From CAVPDG01 sp963702535 (lineage in GTDB: Bacteria > Chloroflexota > Anaerolineae > Anaerolineales > UBA4823), in contig CAVPDG010000024.1 in the NCBI GenBank assembly GCA_963702535.1, forward strand, positions 124,001 to 188,000: 64,000 nucleotides of DNA. The letters run 5' to 3'. Below are positions 60,151-64,000 of this stretch, one piece after another; the first letter of the stretch is position 1; each line of letters opens with the position of its first letter. The notes under the pieces were generated by a model that did not search any database, was not told the origin of the DNA, and was given only the letters and a program-made list of their open reading frames with translations. A program made the position numbers and the translations under genes.

Positions 60151-61435
60151 ATTTCCCCTGTTGTGTTGCTGCCTGGCGTTGGCGGGCTGTAGTCCTTTTG
60201 TGCTGCCTGACTCCCAGGCGACTCCGGCGGTGTCTCCCACGCCCACGCCGCATGGCTTGCAGCTCATCACGCCCACCCCCACCCCCTCCCAGCCGGCTGG
60301 CACGGTCAGCATCTGGCATTCTTTGCAGGATGATGAGCTCCCCGCCTTGCTGCGTCCTATCGAAGAGTTCCGCCAGGCTTACCCCGGCGTGCAGTTCGAT
60401 GTCACCTATGTCCCCTCCCTCGACCTGCGCGCCGCTTACGAGCAGGCAGCCTTGCAGGGCAAGGCGCCCACCGTGCTCATCGGCACTGCCGCATGGGGTC
60501 CTTCCTTTTACGATCAGGGGCTGGTTGCCGATCTCTCCTCACTCGCCTCGCAGGATTTGCTCGACCGCCTCAACCCCGCCGGCGTCGAGACCGGGCGCTA
60601 CCAGGACGCCCTTATCAGCCTGCCGCTCAGCCTGGAGGGCACCGTGCTCTACCGCAACGGCGCGCTGGCGCCCATCGCCCCAGCGACCTTCGACGAGCTG
60701 GTCACCTTTGCCAAGTCAGCCACCGAGGGCGGCGCGGTCGGCGCCATGCTCGACCGCGGCTTCATGAGCTCAGGCGCCCACCTCAACGGGCTGGGCGGCA
60801 CATGGATCGGTCCTGACGGCGCGCCCGCCTTCAATAACGAGCTGGGTCTGGCGTGGGTCAACCTGCTGGGCGCTTTCGAGCAGGCCGGTCCGGTCGAGTA
60901 CCAGACCGATAACGATCTCAACCTCTTCAAAGAGGGTCGGGTGGGCATGATCACCGATGACACCCGCCAGCGCCAGAACCTGGCGGAGGCGGTGGGCGCT
61001 GAGAACCTGGTCATCGATCCCTGGCCCCTCACCGCCGGCGGCGCCCTTTCCGGTTTTGTCCAGGCGGAGGGCGTCTTCCTCAACCCGCGCGCCCTGCAGG
61101 AGGGCGACCAGGTCTCCTGGGAGTTCGTCAAGACCCTCTTCAGCCCCCCAGCGCAAGCCGGGCTGGCGCAGGTCGGCTTCATCCCTGCCATCCTCCCCGA
61201 CCAGATCACCGCCGCCGGCGACGCCGCCCCCATCGATGACCCCCTCATCCTCCAGGCGATGGCTGCCCTGGCGGGCGGCGCTGCTTACCCCACGCACCCG
61301 CAATTCTCGCTCTACCTGCCCTACCTGGATATCGCCATCCAGTCTATCTTCAACGGCGAAGCCTCTGCTGCCAGCGCCCTGCAGACCGCCGAGGATGCCA
61401 TCAATGCCGCGCTGCTAAGCACACCCACACCTTGA
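60125..61435 (+). CDS. Second extracellular solute-binding lipoprotein
   Basis: A 436-residue binding protein with the lipobox CLALAGCSP, a Thr-Pro linker (TPAVSPTPTPHG) and a MalE-like domain starting GTVSIWHSLQDDELPALLRP, with GKAPTVLIGTAAWGPSFYDQGL and NDLNLFKEGRVGMITDD. It differs strongly from the binding protein at 56936, so it may bind another oligosaccharide or work with the downstream amylase. No ribosome site is visible and the ATG lies in a hairpin loop. The gene ends 16 bases before the amylase gene. Confidence 0.88.
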   Translation: MRLQPRVLLFPLLCCCLALAGCSPFVLPDSQATPAVSPTPTPHGLQLITPTPTPSQPAGTVSIWHSLQDDELPALLRPIEEFRQAYPGVQFDVTYVPSLDLRAAYEQAALQGKAPTVLIGTAAWGPSFYDQGLVADLSSLASQDLLDRLNPAGVETGRYQDALISLPLSLEGTVLYRNGALAPIAPATFDELVTFAKSATEGGAVGAMLDRGFMSSGAHLNGLGGTWIGPDGAPAFNNELGLAWVNLLGAFEQAGPVEYQTDNDLNLFKEGRVGMITDDTRQRQNLAEAVGAENLVIDPWPLTAGGALSGFVQAEGVFLNPRALQEGDQVSWEFVKTLFSPPAQAGLAQVGFIPAILPDQITAAGDAAPIDDPLILQAMAALAGGAAYPTHPQFSLYLPYLDIAIQSIFNGEASAASALQTAEDAINAALLSTPTP

Positions 61436-61451
61436 ACACCTTGAGGTCTTC

Positions 61452-62848
61452 ATGAGCGTCCCCGCCTGGGTACAGGATTCCGTCTTCTACCAGATCTTCC
61501 CCGACCGCTTCGCCAACGGCGATCCCGCCAACGACCCGCCTAACCTCCAGCCCTGGGGCTCTTCCCCAACCTCCTGGGGATTTCAGGGCGGCGACCTGCG
61601 GGGTATCATCCAGCGCTTCGACTACATCCTCGACCTGGGGGTGAACGCGATCTACCTCAACCCCATTTTTCACGCCACCTCCAACCACCGCTACAATACC
61701 ACGGATTACTACAAGATCGACCCCAAGCTGGGCAGTATGGCTGATTTTCACGCCCTGCTCGACCTGGCGCACCGTCACGGCGTGCGCATTGTCCTGGATG
61801 GCGTCTTCAACCATTGCGGGCGCGGTTTTTTTGCCTTCTCAGACGTCCTGGAGAACAACCAGCACTCGCCCTACCGGGATTGGTACCACATCAACCATTT
61901 TCCCGTCGATGCCTTCTCGCCAGGCGAAGCGCAGCACTACAAAGCCTGGTGGGGGATCAAGAGCCTGCCCAAGTTCAACACCTCCAACCCCCCACGCGCC
62001 GCTACCTGCTCGACGTGGCGCGTTACTGGATCGAGCAAGGCGCCGATGGCTGGCGCCTGGATGTGCCCAACGAGATCGATGACGATGCCTTTTGGGATGA
62101 GTTTCGCCATACCGTCAAATCAGCCAACGCCGACGCCTACATCCTGGGCGAGATCTGGACCGCCGATCCGCGCTGGGTGGGCGAGAGCCATTTCGACGGG
62201 TTGATGAATTACCCCTTCCGCGAGTGCCTGCTGGGCATGCTCACCGGCGATGGTCAATCGTCTACTCACTGCCTGGCCAGCCTGGAATCGCTTACCAACA
62301 TCTACCCGCGAGCGAATGTCAACGCTATGTACGTGCCGCTCGGCTCGCACGACACCGAGCGTGCCCTGACACGCCTGAACGGCGACGAGAGGCGCCTGCG
62401 CCTTGCCTGGCTGTGCCAGTTCGCCTACCCCGGCGCGCCAGCCATCTATTACGGCGACGAGATCGGGCTGCTGGGTGGCAAGGACCCCGATTGCCGCCGT
62501 GCCTTCCCCTGGGACGAGAGCCAGTGGAACCAGGGTTTGCGCAATGACTTGAAAGAGTTGATTGCCCTCCGTAAGCGCCTGCCGGCGTTGCGTAACGGCG
62601 CCTATCGCCATCTGGCCTCCGCAAGCCGGGCCGGGACCCTGGCTTTTGCCCGCCTGTATGGTGAGGAGAGCATCCTGGTCGCCCTCAATACCGGATCGGC
62701 GCCCAGCCGCCTGTCTGTGCCCGTCGCTGAGCTTGGCTGGCAGGACGGGCGCACGCTGCATAGTCTGCTCGACCAGTGCGAGTTTACCGTCTCAGGCGGA
62801 GCGCTTGCCCTCGACCTGCCGCCGCTCAGCGGCTTCTGGATCGCCTGA
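61452..62848 (+). CDS. GH13 alpha-amylase family hydrolase, neopullulanase-like (one frameshift)
   Basis: An intracellular glycoside hydrolase of about 465 residues. The opening WVQDSVFYQIFPDRFANGDP is typical of cyclomaltodextrinase/neopullulanase without the N-terminal domain. The four GH13 regions are present: DGVFNH, GWRLDVPNEID with the nucleophile Asp, ILGEIW with the acid Glu, and LGSHDTERA with the stabilising Asp. A break in a run of six C near 61990 splits it. There is no signal peptide, so it degrades imported maltodextrins in the cytoplasm. It makes the upstream ABC operon a likely maltodextrin system. Confidence 0.9.
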
Positions 62849-62947
62849 TAGGATTTTTGTTTTCCTGTAACATGACAGTTAGCACTACCCAAAGCTGCTC
62901 AAGAATTAGATAATAATGGTGGAAATTTATTTCTTGGAGGACTCTCT

Positions 62948-63238
62948 ATGCCGGTAAAAGGTTGGGTTGAAGTCAGCCAGGTTTACTGCAAGGGATGCGA
63001 GCTGTGCATCCACGCCTGTCCCCAGAACGTGCTCGCCCTCGATATCGAACACCTCACCCCCAAAGGCTATCACCCCGCATACCTGGTCGGCGAAGGCTGC
63101 ACGGGCTGCGCCATCTGCGCCGTTGTCTGCCCAGAAGCCGCCCTCACCGTCTACCGCCAGGTGCCATCTCGTCCTGCCCGCCCGGTTAAGGCGGAGGCGA
63201 GTCTCACCGCAGGTGAGGAGGCGCTAGATGCCGCGTGA
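62948..63238 (+). CDS. 2x[4Fe-4S] ferredoxin subunit of a 2-oxoacid oxidoreductase
   Basis: A 96-residue ferredoxin with two clusters, CKGCELCIHACPQ and CTGCAICAVVCPE. It resembles the delta (KorD) subunit of 2-oxoglutarate:ferredoxin oxidoreductase. A TTGGAGG site precedes the ATG. The C-terminal 25 residues are an Ala-rich extension. The gene overlaps the next start by 11 bases, fixing its role as a partner of the alpha subunit. Confidence 0.9.
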   Translation: MPVKGWVEVSQVYCKGCELCIHACPQNVLALDIEHLTPKGYHPAYLVGEGCTGCAICAVVCPEAALTVYRQVPSRPARPVKAEASLTAGEEALDAA

Positions 63239-64000
63239 GTTATTGAAAGGCAACAATGCTATGGCTGAAGCCGCCGTGCGCGCCGGCGTCCAGGCTTATT
63301 TCGGTTACCCCATCACCCCCCAGACGGAGCTTCTGGAATATATGTCCGCGCGCATGCCGGAGCTGGGTCGCACCTTCCTCCAGGCAGAGAGCGAGCTCGC
63401 CGCCATCAACATGGTTTACGGAGCAGCATGCACCGGGGCAAGAGTGATGAGTTCATCCTCGAGTTCCGGTGTTAGCTTGATGATGGAGGGCATCTCCTAC
63501 ATCGCCGGCACCGAGCTGCCCGTGGTGCTGATCGACGTGGTGCGCGGCGGTCCGGGGCTGGGCAACATCGCCCCCTCCCAGGGCGATTACAACCAGATCG
63601 TCCACGGCGGCGGGCATGGCGATTACCATCCCATCGTCCTCGCCCCCGCCAGCGTCCAGGAAGCCATCGACCAGACCGTGCTGGCGTTCGACCTGGCGGA
63701 TCAATACCGCTCGGTGGTCATTGTCATGGTGGATGGCAACATCGGGCAGATCATGGAGCCCGCCGAGCTGCCGCCCATGCAACCGGTGCGCACGGAATAC
63801 CCCGATTGGGCGGTGCGCGGCGCCGAGGGTCGCGAGCGGCGCATCCTCAGCTCCATTTACATCGACCCCGTGGACGAAGAGGTGATGAACTACCGCCTGG
63901 CGAAGCGCTGGCAGCAGATTGTCGCCAGCGAGATCCGTTATAAAACCTACCACCTGGAAGATGCCCGCTACGCCGTCATCGGCTTCGGCACCGCCGGGCG
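63228..64000 (+). CDS. korA: 2-oxoacid:ferredoxin oxidoreductase alpha subunit (runs off the right edge)
   Basis: The first 257 residues of a KorA/PorA-type subunit: MPRELLKGNNAMAEAAVRAG, then YFGYPITPQTELLEYM, QAESELAAINMVYGA, and DVVRGGPGLGNIAPSQGDYN. The conserved Tyr-Pro-Ile-Thr-Pro binds the 2-oxoacid. These CoA-dependent enzymes decarboxylate 2-oxoglutarate or branched 2-oxoacids and reduce ferredoxin, in anaerobes or in the reverse TCA cycle. Start ATG 63228 lies inside the ferredoxin gene. No frameshift is seen in the part present. Confidence 0.93.
   Translation, partial: MPRELLKGNNAMAEAAVRAGVQAYFGYPITPQTELLEYMSARMPELGRTFLQAESELAAINMVYGAACTGARVMSSSSSSGVSLMMEGISYIAGTELPVVLIDVVRGGPGLGNIAPSQGDYNQIVHGGGHGDYHPIVLAPASVQEAIDQTVLAFDLADQYRSVVIVMVDGNIGQIMEPAELPPMQPVRTEYPDWAVRGAEGRERRILSSIYIDPVDEEVMNYRLAKRWQQIVASEIRYKTYHLEDARYAVIGFGTAG

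Overview
The window reads as a bacterial chromosome segment of high G+C content, most likely from the phylum Chloroflexota (Anaerolineae-like). The inference rests on the mix of genes: a coenzyme F420 biosynthesis cluster, mevalonate kinase beside isopentenyl phosphate kinase (the alternative mevalonate route), a degenerate B-family DNA polymerase next to a RecA-fold protein, a topoisomerase I with an extra N-terminal zinc-ribbon, several CO-dehydrogenase/xanthine-dehydrogenase type molybdenum hydroxylases, and Thr-Pro-rich surface lipoproteins. No rRNA, tRNA, CRISPR array, transposase or phage gene was recognised, and no gene-free stretch exceeds about 300 bases.

Layout. 0-10 kb is housekeeping: degV, ffh, rpsP-khpA-rimM, dprA, manC, topA and a membrane protein. 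10-14.5 kb (minus strand) has greA, dgt, the isoprenoid pair (mevalonate kinase, isopentenyl phosphate kinase) and a UbiA prenyltransferase. 14.7-22.3 kb (plus) is a co-directional F420 block: Nudix hydrolase, protein phosphatase, an SsnA-like amidohydrolase, npdG, cofE, an FbiB-type nitroreductase, cofD, cofC and a luciferase-like F420 oxidoreductase. 22.3-25.4 kb (minus) is a three-gene cassette of RecA-fold protein, small helical protein and PolB2-like polymerase, which I consider the most interesting system here. 25.6-36.2 kb mixes regulators with molybdenum hydroxylase genes, a CcrM-type DNA methyltransferase and a CBS-containing pyrophosphatase. 36.4-41 kb (minus) holds an rRNA m5C methyltransferase, a large membrane glycosyltransferase-like protein and a class III aminotransferase. 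41.7-46.1 kb is a second molybdenum hydroxylase locus with YqeB and a YqeC-MocA fusion, which points to selenium-dependent molybdenum hydroxylase maturation. 46.1-47.6 kb has a response regulator, thpR and rsfS. 47.6-55.4 kb (minus) has an acylase, an SDR protein, a DUF503 protein, lipoate ligase, an 804-residue surface protein and a DapA-family aldolase. 55.5-62.8 kb (plus) is a sugar operon: ROK regulator, binding protein, two permeases, second binding lipoprotein, amylase-family hydrolase. The right edge starts a 2-oxoacid:ferredoxin oxidoreductase operon.

Data quality matters. More than forty single-base frameshifts interrupt genes that are otherwise fully conserved, and many sit in short homopolymers or next to a repeated base. 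They are dense at 22-46 kb (worst at 29-33.5 kb), while 46.6-61.9 kb is almost free of them. This looks like consensus error of a long-read or low-coverage assembly rather than gene decay, so I annotate the reconstructed genes across the breaks and give the approximate break positions.

A further layer is a set of long intergenic hairpins. Three sites (about 10.6, 21.2 and 36.3 kb) are copies of one dispersed palindromic element. Three others (about 0.3, 8.8 and 25.5 kb) are unrelated near-perfect palindromes in gene junctions.
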